Positions 13,120-21,678 of a DNA stretch of 39,507 bases are shown piece after piece. How positions within the stretch are numbered: position 1 is the stretch's first letter; every line of letters begins with the position of its first letter. The notes beneath the pieces are model-generated. The model ran no database searches and had not been told where the DNA came from. It was given only the letters and a program-made list of their open reading frames with translations. The stretch covers positions 1 through 39,507 of the forward strand of contig DASVWD010000103.1 of NCBI GenBank assembly GCA_036389795.1, written 5' to 3'. The translations under genes were made by a program, and so were the position numbers. This DNA comes from Longimicrobium sp. (GTDB lineage Bacteria; Gemmatimonadota; Gemmatimonadetes; Longimicrobiales; Longimicrobiaceae).

Positions 13120-14427
13120 GTGCCTCCTTTCACGGCCGTGAGCGCCGCGGAGACCCACCGCGCCATCGACGCGGTCTGGCGGATCGAGTCGGCCCGGCTG
13201 ATCGCGGGGCTGGCGCGGATGACGGGCGGCGACGTGGGGCTGGCCGAGGACCTGGCGCAGGACGCGCTGGTGGCCGCGCTGCAGCGGTGGCCGGAGACCG
13301 GCGTCCCCGACAACCCGGGAGCCTGGCTGATGGCCGCCGCAAAGCGCCGCGCCATCGACACCTTCCGCCGCGGCAAGCTGCTCGAGCGCAAGCACGCGGA
13401 GCTCGGCCACGAGCTGGAGTCGCGGCAGGAGGCGGCCGTCGCCGAGCTCGACGAGGCGCTCGACGACCCCGTGGGCGACGACCTGCTGCGGCTGATCTTC
13501 ACCTGCTGCCACCCGGTGCTCTCCACCGAGGCGCGGGTGGCGCTCACGCTGCGCCTGCTGGGCGGGCTCACGACCGAGGAGATCGCGCGCGCCTTCCTGG
13601 TCCCCACGCCCACCGTGGCGCAGCGGATCGTCCGCGCCAAGCGCACGCTGGCCGAGGCGCGCGTCCCCTTCGAGGTCCCCCGCGGCGCGGAGCTGGCCGA
13701 GCGCCTGTCGTCGGTGCTGGGGGTGGTCTACCTGGTCTTCAACGAGGGCTACTCGGCCACCGCGGGCGACGACTGGGTGCGCCCCGCGCTCTGCGAGGAC
13801 GCGCTGCGCCTGGGCCGCATCCTGGCCGAGCTGGCGCCGCGGGAGCCCGAGGTGCACGGCCTGGTGGCGCTGATGGAGATCCAGGCGTCGCGCCTGCGGG
13901 CGCGGGTGGGCCCCTCGGGCGAGCCGGTGCTGCTGCTGGACCAGGACCGCGGGCGCTGGGACCAGCTCCTCATCCGCCGCGGCCTGGCGGCGCTGGCGCG
14001 GGCCGAGGCGCTGGGCGGCGCGCGGGGCCCGTACGCGCTGCAGGCGGCCATCGCCGCCTGCCACGCGCGGGCGCGCACGGCCGGGGAGACGGACTGGGCG
14101 CGCATCGCGGCGCTCTACGACGCGCTCTCGCAGCTGGCGCCCTCGCCCGTGGTGGAGCTGAACCGCGCGGTGGCGCTGGCGATGGCGTTCGGCCCGGCGG
14201 CGGGGCTGGAGCTGGTGGACCAGCTGGCGGACGAGCCGTCGCTCCGGAGCTACCACCTGCTCCCCAGCGTGCGCGGCGACCTGCTGGCCAAGCTCGGCCG
14301 CCTGGACGAGGCGCGGGCGGAGTTCGAGCGCGCGGCCGGGCTCACCCAGAACGCGCGCGAGCGGCGGCTGCTCGAAGACCGCGCGGCCGCCTGCGCGCGC
14401 CTCTCCGCGCCCCCGCCGGTGCCGTGA
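13120..14427 (+). CDS. ECF42-type RNA polymerase sigma factor with long C-terminal extension
   Basis: The 435-residue protein begins with an ECF sigma-2 region (GLAEDLAQDALVAALQRWPE, then NPGAWLMAAAKRRAIDTFRR). Sigma-4 follows with LLRLIFTCCHPVLSTEARVA, LTLRLLGGLTTEEIARAFLV and AQRIVRAKRTL. Residues about 190-430 are an all-helical, TPR-like extension (VVYLVFNEGYSAT, then RAVALAMAFGPAAGLELVDQL). This architecture marks group ECF42, where the extension replaces an anti-sigma factor and is required for activity. Neighbouring DGPF genes are the group's usual targets. The start at 13120 was kept because it gives coupling to VOC 3; an ATG is absent nearby, so GTG is used. Confidence 0.9.
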   Translation: MPPFTAVSAAETHRAIDAVWRIESARLIAGLARMTGGDVGLAEDLAQDALVAALQRWPETGVPDNPGAWLMAAAKRRAIDTFRRGKLLERKHAELGHELESRQEAAVAELDEALDDPVGDDLLRLIFTCCHPVLSTEARVALTLRLLGGLTTEEIARAFLVPTPTVAQRIVRAKRTLAEARVPFEVPRGAELAERLSSVLGVVYLVFNEGYSATAGDDWVRPALCEDALRLGRILAELAPREPEVHGLVALMEIQASRLRARVGPSGEPVLLLDQDRGRWDQLLIRRGLAALARAEALGGARGPYALQAAIAACHARARTAGETDWARIAALYDALSQLAPSPVVELNRAVALAMAFGPAAGLELVDQLADEPSLRSYHLLPSVRGDLLAKLGRLDEARAEFERAAGLTQNARERRLLEDRAAACARLSAPPPVP

Positions 14428-14539
14428 TGGGAGCGGCGCTCCGGCGCCGCCGCGGAGCCCGGTGGCCGGCGGCCGCCGGGCGCGCTAGAATCGTCTCCCG
14501 GCCTTCGTCTCCCTCCACCGGCGACCCAGCGAGGCTCCG

Positions 14540-16012
14540 TTGACCGAGGTCTCCACTCCCGCCGCCGACGCCCCGGCGCCGCCCGCGCCCGCCCCGGGCA
14601 CGCGGCGGTACGACCGGTCCCTCGTCGAGGGGCCGCTGCGGCCGGCGGTGTGGAAGCTCGCCTGGCCCACCGTGCTCACCAACGTGGTCGGCGGGCTGCA
14701 GGGGATGGTGGACCACGTGCTGGTGGGGCACCTGGTGGGCTACGAGGCCAACGCGGCCATCGGCGTGGCGTGGCAGATCTTCCTGGTGGTCATCGTCTTC
14801 ATCTCCTCGCTGTTCTCCGGGATGGCCGTGCTGGTGGCCCGCTTCGCCGGGGCGGGCGACGAGGAGAAGGTCGACCGCACCGTCTACCAGGCGTTCCTCA
14901 CCGCCATCGGCATCGCGCTGCTGGTGATGGCGCCGCTCGGGTACGTGCTCTCGCCCTCGCTGCTGGAGCTGGTGAACGCCGCGCCGGGCGTGCGGGAGCA
15001 GGCGCTGCCGTTCCTGCGCATCCTCTTCCTGTGCAGCAGCGGGATGCTGGTGTTCTTCATGCTGGGCGGCGCGCTGCGCTCGGCCGGCGACGCGCGGACC
15101 CCGATGCGCCTGGGGATCGCGCTCACGGTGCTGAACCTGGCGCTGAACGTGGTGCTGATCCGCGGCCTGGGGCCGATCCCCGCCTTCGGCACCGCCGGCT
15201 CGGCGATGGGGACGTCGATCGCGGGCGGGCTGGTGGCGGCGTACGCGCTGGTGAAGCTGTGGACGGGCGGCTGGGTGGTCTCGTTCCCGCGCGGGCGCGG
15301 CTTCGGGCCCGACTGGGGGATCATCCGCGCGCTCTTCCGCTTCGGGCTCCCCACCGGCATCCAGGGGGTGGCCATGAACGTGGGCGGGGTGCTGATGCTG
15401 GCCTTCATCGGCTCGCTGGCGCAGAGCGCGGCGGCGCAGGCGGCGTTCGCGGTCAGCTACGGCCAGCTCTTCTCGCTCATCACCTGGACCTCGATGGGGC
15501 TGATGGGCGCCGCGGCGGCCGTGGCGGGGCAGAACCTGGGCGCGGGCAAGCCCGACCGCGCCGAGGAGGCGGTGCACGCGGCGGCGCGCATCGGCTTCGC
15601 GGGCGCGGCGGCGATCGGGGTGCTCTTCCTCCTCTTCCCGCGGCAGCTGCTGGCGGTGTTCGGGATGGACGAGCCGGTGGTGGTGGAGATCGGCGCCCAG
15701 CTACTGCGGGTGCTGAGCCTGTCGGGCCTCTTCATCGCCGTGGCGCTCACCTACACCGGCGGGCTGCAGGGGACGGGCGACACGAAGAGCCCGCTCTACA
15801 TCTCCATCGTCTCGCAGGTGATGGTGCCGCTCGGCATCTGCTTCGCCGTCCAGCAGACGGGCACGCTGGACCCGCTCGACGTGTGGCTGGCGATCCTGGC
15901 CGGCCACGTGACGCGCTGCGTGCTGAGCGTGCTGCGGTTCCGGCAGGGCCTCTGGCGCCACATCGCCGTGGACATCGGCGCGGGCGCGCGGGGCCGCCCC
16001 GCCGCGCCGTAA
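14540..16012 (+). CDS. MATE-family efflux transporter
   Basis: The 490-residue protein has about 12 hydrophobic segments in two MatE halves: WKLAWPTVLTNVVGGLQGMV, then AIGVAWQIFLVVIVFISSLF, and a second half from FGLPTGIQGVAMNVGGVLML. LARFAG/VARFAGAGDEEK and GQNLGAGKPDRAEEAV are typical loop motifs. Such proteins expel cationic drugs or metabolites in exchange for Na+ or H+. The frame begins with TTG at 14540, with GAGG about 8 bases before it; the ATG at 14427 is in another frame. It follows the sigma gene by 112 bases with no TGTCGA box in the gap. Confidence 0.88.
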   Translation: MTEVSTPAADAPAPPAPAPGTRRYDRSLVEGPLRPAVWKLAWPTVLTNVVGGLQGMVDHVLVGHLVGYEANAAIGVAWQIFLVVIVFISSLFSGMAVLVARFAGAGDEEKVDRTVYQAFLTAIGIALLVMAPLGYVLSPSLLELVNAAPGVREQALPFLRILFLCSSGMLVFFMLGGALRSAGDARTPMRLGIALTVLNLALNVVLIRGLGPIPAFGTAGSAMGTSIAGGLVAAYALVKLWTGGWVVSFPRGRGFGPDWGIIRALFRFGLPTGIQGVAMNVGGVLMLAFIGSLAQSAAAQAAFAVSYGQLFSLITWTSMGLMGAAAAVAGQNLGAGKPDRAEEAVHAAARIGFAGAAAIGVLFLLFPRQLLAVFGMDEPVVVEIGAQLLRVLSLSGLFIAVALTYTGGLQGTGDTKSPLYISIVSQVMVPLGICFAVQQTGTLDPLDVWLAILAGHVTRCVLSVLRFRQGLWRHIAVDIGAGARGRPAAP

Positions 16013-16364
16013 AGGACGGATCCCCGCGCCGGGGCGGGTGAACCCGCGGCAACCACGGCGAGAAGCCTGCCCGCGCAGGCTGGCTCGGCGCGGAGGCCGC
16101 TTCCGGCGCCGACAGGCTCGCCTCGGGCGCGAAGCGCGGGCGCATCAGGTAATTCGTAGGGGCGAGGCATGCCTCGACCGGCGGATCTCGCCCGTGTGCG
16201 GGAGGCGGCCTCCGCGCCGATGCCGCCTGTGCTCGGACTCGCATGCTCGCCCCTACGAGACGCATCCGTCGAGAAGCCGGTTCCGATTGCCGGGCTGGGT
16301 CTGAAAAGAGCATCGACCGCCCGGGAAGACGGGAATACGACCGAACCCACTTCAAGGAGAAACG
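16013..16364. other. Intergenic region upstream of dinB-like gene
   Basis: No gene is supported in these 352 bases. The inverted-repeat element at 16155-16257 occupies the centre. The last 100 bases lead into CAAGGAGAAACG, the ribosome binding site of the DinB gene. No convincing promoter was identified. Confidence 0.5.
16155..16257. repeat. Inverted-repeat intergenic element (CGTAGGGGCGAG)
   Basis: CGTAGGGGCGAG (16155-16166) is perfectly repeated in reverse complement as CTCGCCCCTACG (16246-16257). Both arms carry a GCATGC-like extension. The 79 bases between them hold GGAGGCGGCCTCCGCGCCGA, another palindrome. It is non-coding and looks like a dispersed small repeat. Confidence 0.6.
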
Positions 16365-16868
16365 ATGGCGACGATCGCGGAGCTGCTGCAGGAGCTGGAG
16401 CAGGAGGCGCCGACCACGCGGCGCGTGCTGGAGCGCGTCCCCGAAGACCAGCTCGGCTGGAAGCCGCACGAGAAGTCGATGTCGCTCGGCGAGCTGGCGA
16501 TGCACATCGCGACGCTCCCCGGGGGGATCGCCGAGCTGGCGCTGCAGTCCACGTTCGACATGAGCACCCGCATCCCCCGCCCGGCCGCGGCGAGCACCGC
16601 CGAGCTGGTCTCGGCGTTCGACCAGAGCGTCGCCCGGGCGCGGGAGGTGCTGGGCGGGATGAGCGACGCGGACCTGGCGGCGCCGTGGAAGATGGTGCGC
16701 GGCGAGCAGGTAGTCCTGTCGATCACGCGCGGCGCGCTGCTCAGGACGATCATGATGAACCACTCGTACCACCACCGCGGCCAGCTCAGCGTGTACCTGC
16801 GGCAGACGGGCGCGCTGGTCCCCTCCATCTACGGCCCGAGCGCCGACGAGGCGCCGCGGTTCGGCTGA
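16365..16868 (+). CDS. DinB-family putative metal-dependent protein
   Basis: The 167-residue protein has a DinB/YfiT four-helix-bundle pattern with three expected metal-ligand histidines: H47 (GELAMHIATL), H133 and H137 (MMNHSYHHRGQL). Helix 1 is LLQELEQEAPTTRRVLERVP. The DinB superfamily includes thiol-dependent transferases and many uncharacterised members. CAAGGAG before the ATG supports the start. DUF2277 follows by 22 bases. Exact reaction unknown. Confidence 0.87.
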   Translation: MATIAELLQELEQEAPTTRRVLERVPEDQLGWKPHEKSMSLGELAMHIATLPGGIAELALQSTFDMSTRIPRPAAASTAELVSAFDQSVARAREVLGGMSDADLAAPWKMVRGEQVVLSITRGALLRTIMMNHSYHHRGQLSVYLRQTGALVPSIYGPSADEAPRFG

Positions 16869-16890
16869 GTCACCCGCACCGGGAGCCGCC

Positions 16891-17157
16891 ATGTGCCGCA
16901 ACATCCGGACGCTGGCCAACTTCGAGCCGCCCGCCACCGAAGACGAGGTGCGCGCGGCGGCGCTCCAGTTCGTCCGCAAGATCAGCGGGGCCACGCACCC
17001 CTCGCGCGCCAACGAGGCCGCCTTCGACCGCGCCGTCGACGAGGTGGCGGCCGCCGCCCGGCGCCTGATCGACGCGATGGAGACCCGCGCCGCCCCGCGC
17101 GACCGCGAGGAGGAGGCGCGCAAGGCCCGGGCGCGCGCGGCGAAGCGCTTCGCCTGA
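16891..17157 (+). CDS. DUF2277 protein
   Basis: The 88-residue protein begins MCRNIRTLANFEPPATEDEV, the diagnostic start of DUF2277, then QFVRKISGATHPSRANEAAF and a basic Arg/Ala-rich tail. Function is unknown. It follows DinB by 22 bases with GGGAG as a ribosome binding site, so the two are probably co-transcribed. Its stop lies only 5 bases from the end of the convergent histidine kinase. Confidence 0.88.
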   Translation: MCRNIRTLANFEPPATEDEVRAAALQFVRKISGATHPSRANEAAFDRAVDEVAAAARRLIDAMETRAAPRDREEEARKARARAAKRFA

Positions 17158-17162
17158 GGGCC

Positions 17163-19478
17163 TCAGGGCGCCGGGGCGTCCTCCGCGCCGGAGCCCGCCT
17201 CGCGCCGGGCGGCGCAGAGGGCGCCGACGGAGACCTCCTCCGCCCGGTGCAGGAAGCGGGAGACCACGCCCCACGCCGCCGCCGGCACGCCGCGCCGCTC
17301 GAGCGCGGCGCCCACCAGCTCGCCCAGCGCGGCGAACTCGCGGCGCAGCCCCGCGTCGTCCCACCCCTGCCGCGCCCGCTGCTCGCCGTGGCGGAACGCC
17401 ATCAGCCGCTGGATCTCGGTGCCGTCCTGCAGGATCCCCACCTCGCCGGGCGCGTCCGCCAGCGCCACCAGGCACTGCGCCACGTCGGCCACGAACGTGG
17501 TCTGGTGGTCCTCCAGCTCGGCCTCGCTGAGCGCGGCGGCCGGCAGCCCCGGGTCCGCGCGCATCCGGCCGGCGTACGCCTCGACCACCGCGCGGAGCTC
17601 CTGCTGCAGCGCCTCGCCGGCCAGGCGCAGGGCGCCGGCGTCGGCGGGGGCGGCGGGCTCCGGGCGCGCCGCCTCCTCCTCGGCCGGCCCGGCGGCGTCG
17701 GCGGCCGGGAGCCAGAGGGTGAAGCAGGAGCCCCGGCCCAGCTCGGTCTCCAGGGTGAGGTCGCCGCCCATCAGCCGCGCCAGCCGCCGGCTGATGGTGA
17801 GCCCCAGCCCGGTGCCGCCCGCGGTGCGGGTGTGCACGGCCTCGGCCTGCACGAACGGCTCGAACACCGCCTCGGTGTCCTCGGGCGCGATCCCCGGCCC
17901 CGTGTCTTCCACCCGGATGCACACCCAGGGGCCCGGCCCCGCCAGGCGCACCGCGCGGTCGGGCCGGCCGGTCCCGCAGCGCACGGTCACCCGCCCGCCG
18001 CCGGGGGTGAACTTGACGGCGTTGGAGAGGAGGTTGAGCAGCACCTGGCGGACGCGGTGGTCGTCGCCCAGGTACACGGGGCCCGGCCCCGCGCAGGCGT
18101 TCTCCAGCCGCACCCCGCGGGCCTCGGCCTGGGTGGCCACGAACGAGAGCGCGGCCGCCGCCGCCTCGCCGGCGCGCCCGGGCTCGCGCGAGGCGCCCAT
18201 CCGCCCCGCCTCGATCTTCGACAGGTCCAGCACGTCGTTGATGAGCCCCAGGAGGTGCGTGGTGCTGGCGCGCACCCGCTCCAGGTAGCGGCGCTGCTCG
18301 GGCGTCACCGGCCCCGCGATCTCCATCTCCAGCAGGTTGGTGTAGCCCAGCACGGCGTTGATGGGGGTGCGCAGCTCGTGGCTCATCACCGCCAGGAAGT
18401 CGCTCTTGGCGCGGTTGGCGCGCTCGGCCTCCTCGGTGCGCGCGGCGAGCTGGGCGTTGGCGCGGCGCAGCGCCTCGTTCGACGCCCGCGCCTCGGCCAG
18501 CGCCCGGTCGCGCTCCTCCTCGGCCCGCATGCGGCTCAGCGCCTGGCCCACGTCGCTGCCGATGGAGCCCGCCATGGCCAGGAGCGCCTCGTCGGGCTCC
18601 ACCGCCTCGCGGCCGAAGAACTCGACCACCCCCAGCACGTCGGGACCCGCCTGCACGGGGAAGGCGAAGGCGGCGTGCAGCCCGGCGCCCAGGGCGTGCG
18701 GCGCGCGAAGGAAGCCGGGCTCCCGCGCCGCGTCCGCCACCCACACCGGCGCCCGCAGCGCCCACGCGCGCCCGGGGAGCCCCTCGCCGGGGGCGAAGTC
18801 CAGCGCCCGGCTGGCGGCCTCGAAAGCCGCCGCGTCCACGCTCTCCGCGCGCCAGTGGGCCCGCACGCGCAGGCGCCCCGACTCGGCGGTCCACAGGAAG
18901 CCCGCGTCCCACCCGAGCGCCTCGCCCATGGCGCGCAGCACGGGCAGGGCGGCGGCGTCCACGCTGGCGGCCTCGGCCAGGGCGCGGGTGACGGCGTGCT
19001 CGGCCGCCAGGCGGGCCTCGGCGCGCCTGCGCTCGGTGAGGTCGCGGATGAAGGCGCTGAAGACCACCTCGCCGCCCCAGCGCGCCGGGGCCACGGTGAG
19101 CTCGACGGGGAACTCGCGCCCGTCGCGGCGCAGCGCGCTGATCTCGATGCGCCGGTTGAGGATCGGCCCCTCGCCGGTCGCCAGGTAGCGCCGCACCCCG
19201 GCCTGGTGCGCGGCGCGGTAGCGCGGCGGGATGATGGTGTCGCCCAGGGTGCGGCCCAGCGCCTCGGCGGCGCTCCAGCCGAACATGGTCTCGGCGTGCG
19301 CGCTCCACCCGGTGATCACGCTGGCGGCGTCGGTGGTGACCACGGCGTCCAGCGCCGAGTCGATGATCGCCCGCAGCCGCGCCTCGGTGGACGAGGCGCC
19401 GCCCGGCGGCGCGTCCGCCCCGGCGGCGCGGGCTGCGTCGTCGTGCGGAGGGATCGGCGGGCGAGACGCGGTGGTCAA
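17163..19478 (-). CDS. PAS-GAF hybrid-sensor histidine kinase with extra C-terminal helical domain
   Basis: The 771-residue protein has a PAS domain (about 30-150: LRAIIDSALDAVVTTDAASV, GWSAAEALGRTL), a GAF domain (about 155-320) and a coiled-coil (325-355). HisKA follows with H367 in FLAVMSHELRTPINAVLGY, and HATPase has N485 in LLNLLSNAVKFTP, DTGPGIAP and GTGLGL. After the HATPase, residues about 615-755 form a separate helical domain with HGEQRARQGWDD and AALGELVGAALERRG, reminiscent of the RsbRD N-terminal domain, though that match is tentative. No membrane segments are seen, so it is cytosolic. No response regulator is adjacent. It is convergent with DUF2277. Confidence 0.85.
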   Translation of the reverse strand: MTTASRPPIPPHDDAARAAGADAPPGGASSTEARLRAIIDSALDAVVTTDAASVITGWSAHAETMFGWSAAEALGRTLGDTIIPPRYRAAHQAGVRRYLATGEGPILNRRIEISALRRDGREFPVELTVAPARWGGEVVFSAFIRDLTERRRAEARLAAEHAVTRALAEAASVDAAALPVLRAMGEALGWDAGFLWTAESGRLRVRAHWRAESVDAAAFEAASRALDFAPGEGLPGRAWALRAPVWVADAAREPGFLRAPHALGAGLHAAFAFPVQAGPDVLGVVEFFGREAVEPDEALLAMAGSIGSDVGQALSRMRAEEERDRALAEARASNEALRRANAQLAARTEEAERANRAKSDFLAVMSHELRTPINAVLGYTNLLEMEIAGPVTPEQRRYLERVRASTTHLLGLINDVLDLSKIEAGRMGASREPGRAGEAAAAALSFVATQAEARGVRLENACAGPGPVYLGDDHRVRQVLLNLLSNAVKFTPGGGRVTVRCGTGRPDRAVRLAGPGPWVCIRVEDTGPGIAPEDTEAVFEPFVQAEAVHTRTAGGTGLGLTISRRLARLMGGDLTLETELGRGSCFTLWLPAADAAGPAEEEAARPEPAAPADAGALRLAGEALQQELRAVVEAYAGRMRADPGLPAAALSEAELEDHQTTFVADVAQCLVALADAPGEVGILQDGTEIQRLMAFRHGEQRARQGWDDAGLRREFAALGELVGAALERRGVPAAAWGVVSRFLHRAEEVSVGALCAARREAGSGAEDAPAP

Positions 19479-19846
19479 AGGGCGGGCGGCAGCCGGAACG
19501 GGTGATCGCCCCGGCGGCGCGTTCGGCCGTTGGGGAAGTGGTGAGTGTACTGGAACAGCCGTGCCAGGCGGAATCCGCGGACTGCCGGTGCGGCTCGGGC
19601 GCTACCGCGAGGAGGTGGCGTGCGAGGCAGGCTTTGCGGACCGCTCCGCCTCGCGCTCGCCCGGTGCGCCCGTTCCAGGCCGTGGCTCACGGCCCGCCCA
19701 CCTTCGAGCGCGCATCGCTCCCGCACGCGGACCCGAATCACCCGGTTCCTTGCTTGATCCTGTGCGAGCGCGGGCACGGCGCATAGATTCGGTCCCGCCC
19801 GCGGGGCTTCTCCCCGCACGGGTTCACCCTGTACCCGGAGGCCGCC
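19479..19846. other. Divergent intergenic region, histidine kinase to lipoprotein
   Basis: No gene is supported in these 368 bases. It must hold the promoters of the kinase (leftward) and of the lipoprotein (rightward). CATAGAT at 19782-19788 could be a -10 for the lipoprotein, with a poorly spaced TTGATC upstream. Several frames are open across this region, but their low-complexity Arg/Ala-rich products look like chance openings. Confidence 0.4.
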
Positions 19847-20275
19847 ATGACGAAGCTGCCGCTCCTCCTGCTCCCCGTGCTCGTGGCCTGCGCCACCACG
19901 GTGTCGGTTCCCGCGGGTTCCGTTGCTCCCGCGGGGATCGCCGCGGGCACCTACACCACCACCATCGCCGCGAGCGATCTCCCGGCGTCCGCCCCCGCCG
20001 AGATGCGCAGCGCGCTGGTGGGCACGTGGGAGATGATCGTGGACGGCAGCGGGCGCGCCCTGGTGAGCTTCAACGGCCGGCAGGTGGTGGACACCCCGTA
20101 CCAGGTGAACGGCAGCGAGATCAGCTTCGGGACGGACACGGGGGAGTACGCCTGCAACAGCCCGGCGCGCTACACCTGGCGCATGGCGGGCGGCCAGCTC
20201 TTCTTCACCCGGATCGAGGACAGCTGCCAGGGACGTGTGGTCGCGCTCACCACCCACCCGTGGACGCGGCGGTAG
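19847..20275 (+). CDS. Small secreted lipoprotein, lipocalin-like
   Basis: The 142-residue protein opens MTKLPLLLLPVLVAC, with lipobox L-V-A-C and Cys15 as the likely lipid anchor. The mature part (GTYTTTIAASDLP, LVGTWEMIVDGSGRALVSFN, ARYTWRMAGGQLFFTRIEDSCQG) reads as alternating strands with a GTW near its start, a lipocalin-like plan. The 2 Cys residues at about 108 and 130 could form a disulfide. Ligand and role unknown. GGAGGCCGCC precedes the ATG. Confidence 0.7.
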   Translation: MTKLPLLLLPVLVACATTVSVPAGSVAPAGIAAGTYTTTIAASDLPASAPAEMRSALVGTWEMIVDGSGRALVSFNGRQVVDTPYQVNGSEISFGTDTGEYACNSPARYTWRMAGGQLFFTRIEDSCQGRVVALTTHPWTRR

Positions 20276-20340
20276 CGTCCCGATCAGCGGCGGACGCGAG
20301 CCGAACGCCGCCTGACGCGTAGGAGGACAGGACTGGAAAT

Positions 20341-20376
20341 CGGGGCCGTGGGGGGTGACGTCTCCCCGCGGCCCCG
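20341..20376. terminator. Bidirectional terminator hairpin
   Basis: CGGGGCCGTGGGG (20341-20353) pairs with CCCCGCGGCCCCG (20364-20376), with one G-T-type mismatch. It lies between the convergent lipoprotein and glycosyltransferase genes and could end both transcripts. Confidence 0.65.
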
Positions 20377-20398
20377 GCTTCGTTGCGGCGGCCGCCCG

Positions 20399-21670
20399 TC
20401 AGCGCCCGACCGCCTCCAGCTCCCGCACGGCCCGGTCCGCGGCGACGTCGTCCGCGATGACCCGGCCCAGGCGCTCCGCCTGCGCCCGGAACCCGGGCTC
20501 GCCGAGCAGGCGCCGAACCGCGGCCGAGATGCGCGGCGGCCCGGCCCGCGGGCTCAGCCGCAGGCCCGCCCCGCGCGCGACGACGCGGGCGGCGTTGTCG
20601 TCCTGGTCGCGCCCCATCGGGAGGCAGAGGAGCGGGACGCCGTGGGCGAGCGCGCGCATCACCGTGCCGTGCCCCGCGTGCGTCACCACGGCGGCGGCGT
20701 GGGGGAACACCCGCGCGTGCGGCGCCGAGGCGACCGCCGCCACGTTCGCCGGGACGTCGAAGCTCTCCCCCGCCATGGCCGGGCCGAGCGTGACCAGGCC
20801 GCGCACCTCCAGCGCGCCCAGCGCCGCGGCGATGCGCCGGAGCAGGCCGCGCTGGTCCTGGAACGTCGAGGAGAGGCTGGCGACCACCAGCGGCCGGGGA
20901 TCGGCTTCCGGCCACGGGCTCCGCCACGCGCCCGCCCAGTCCGGGTCGTCCAGGACGGGGCCCACGTAGCGGACGTTCGGCGGGGGCGGCGTGATGGGGA
21001 AGTCGAACGCCTCCGAGGTCAGGATCAGCCGCAGGTCGGCCGCGTGGTACTGGTCCATCAGCTCCCGCGCCGTGCCGAGCGGCGCCAGGCCGCAGGCGCG
21101 GCGCGCGTCGTTGAAAGGGGCGAGGTACGCCCCGAGCTGCCGGAAGAAGAGGCGCGTCATCAGGCCGTCGCGGAGGCGGCCCAGCAGGTCCGCGCGCGGG
21201 AGGAAGCCCGGCCCCGCCGCCGGCCTCCCCGGGCCCGGCAGGTACTCGGGCATGTGGAAGAGCACCACGCGCGGGATCCCGGCCGCCTCGGCGGCCACGA
21301 GCGCCCCCGGCATGAGGGCGTCCACCACGGCCACGTCCGCCCGCTCGCCCCGCAGCGCGCGCGCCGTCTCCTCGGCCACGATCCGGGCCGGCCCGAACAC
21401 CAGCCCGTCGAACGCGCGCTTCATCGCCCCGATCGGGGACCTCGCCGCCCAGTCGCCGATGAGGTCCTCCGCCCGGTCTTCGCGCGTGAAGTGCCGGGTG
21501 AACGCCACGAAGCGCGCGCCCGCCTCCTCCACGCTGGCGCGCAGGCACGGCTCCGCGAGCACGCGCACACGGTGGCCGCGCGCGGCCAGGCGCCGGGCCA
21601 GGCCCAGCACCGGGGGCACGTTGCCGCCGCCCTCGAAGGTCACGAACAGGTAGGAGCGCGGAGCCGGCAT
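20399..21670 (-). CDS. MGT-type glycosyltransferase (GT1 family)
   Basis: The 423-residue protein is a GT-B fold glycosyltransferase of family 1: N-terminal LFVTFEGGGNVPPVLGLARRLAARGHRVRVLAEP, then a C-terminal donor region with PHAAAVVTHAGHGTVMRALAHGVPLLCLPMGRDQDDNAARV. The H-x-G-x-GT-x-x-A-x-x-G-x-P motif is that of UDP-sugar-binding macrolide/flavonoid GTs. It probably glycosylates a small lipophilic compound, natural product or toxic drug. It starts 8 bases after the TetR stop, so they form one leftward operon; TetR may sense the substrate. Confidence 0.85.
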   Translation of the reverse strand: MPAPRSYLFVTFEGGGNVPPVLGLARRLAARGHRVRVLAEPCLRASVEEAGARFVAFTRHFTREDRAEDLIGDWAARSPIGAMKRAFDGLVFGPARIVAEETARALRGERADVAVVDALMPGALVAAEAAGIPRVVLFHMPEYLPGPGRPAAGPGFLPRADLLGRLRDGLMTRLFFRQLGAYLAPFNDARRACGLAPLGTARELMDQYHAADLRLILTSEAFDFPITPPPPNVRYVGPVLDDPDWAGAWRSPWPEADPRPLVVASLSSTFQDQRGLLRRIAAALGALEVRGLVTLGPAMAGESFDVPANVAAVASAPHARVFPHAAAVVTHAGHGTVMRALAHGVPLLCLPMGRDQDDNAARVVARGAGLRLSPRAGPPRISAAVRRLLGEPGFRAQAERLGRVIADDVAADRAVRELEAVGR

Positions 21671-21678
21671 CGGGAGCC

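Noticed and set aside
16267-16293. CGTCGA before the DinB gene as an ECF42-type site
   Set aside because: After 17 bases the sequence reads CCGG, not CGAC or CGTC, and the spacer is unlike the other sites.
19502-19786. Short plus-strand frame of 94 residues in the kinase-lipoprotein gap
   Set aside because: The product has no recognisable pattern and lies where two promoters are needed. I see no ribosome binding site.
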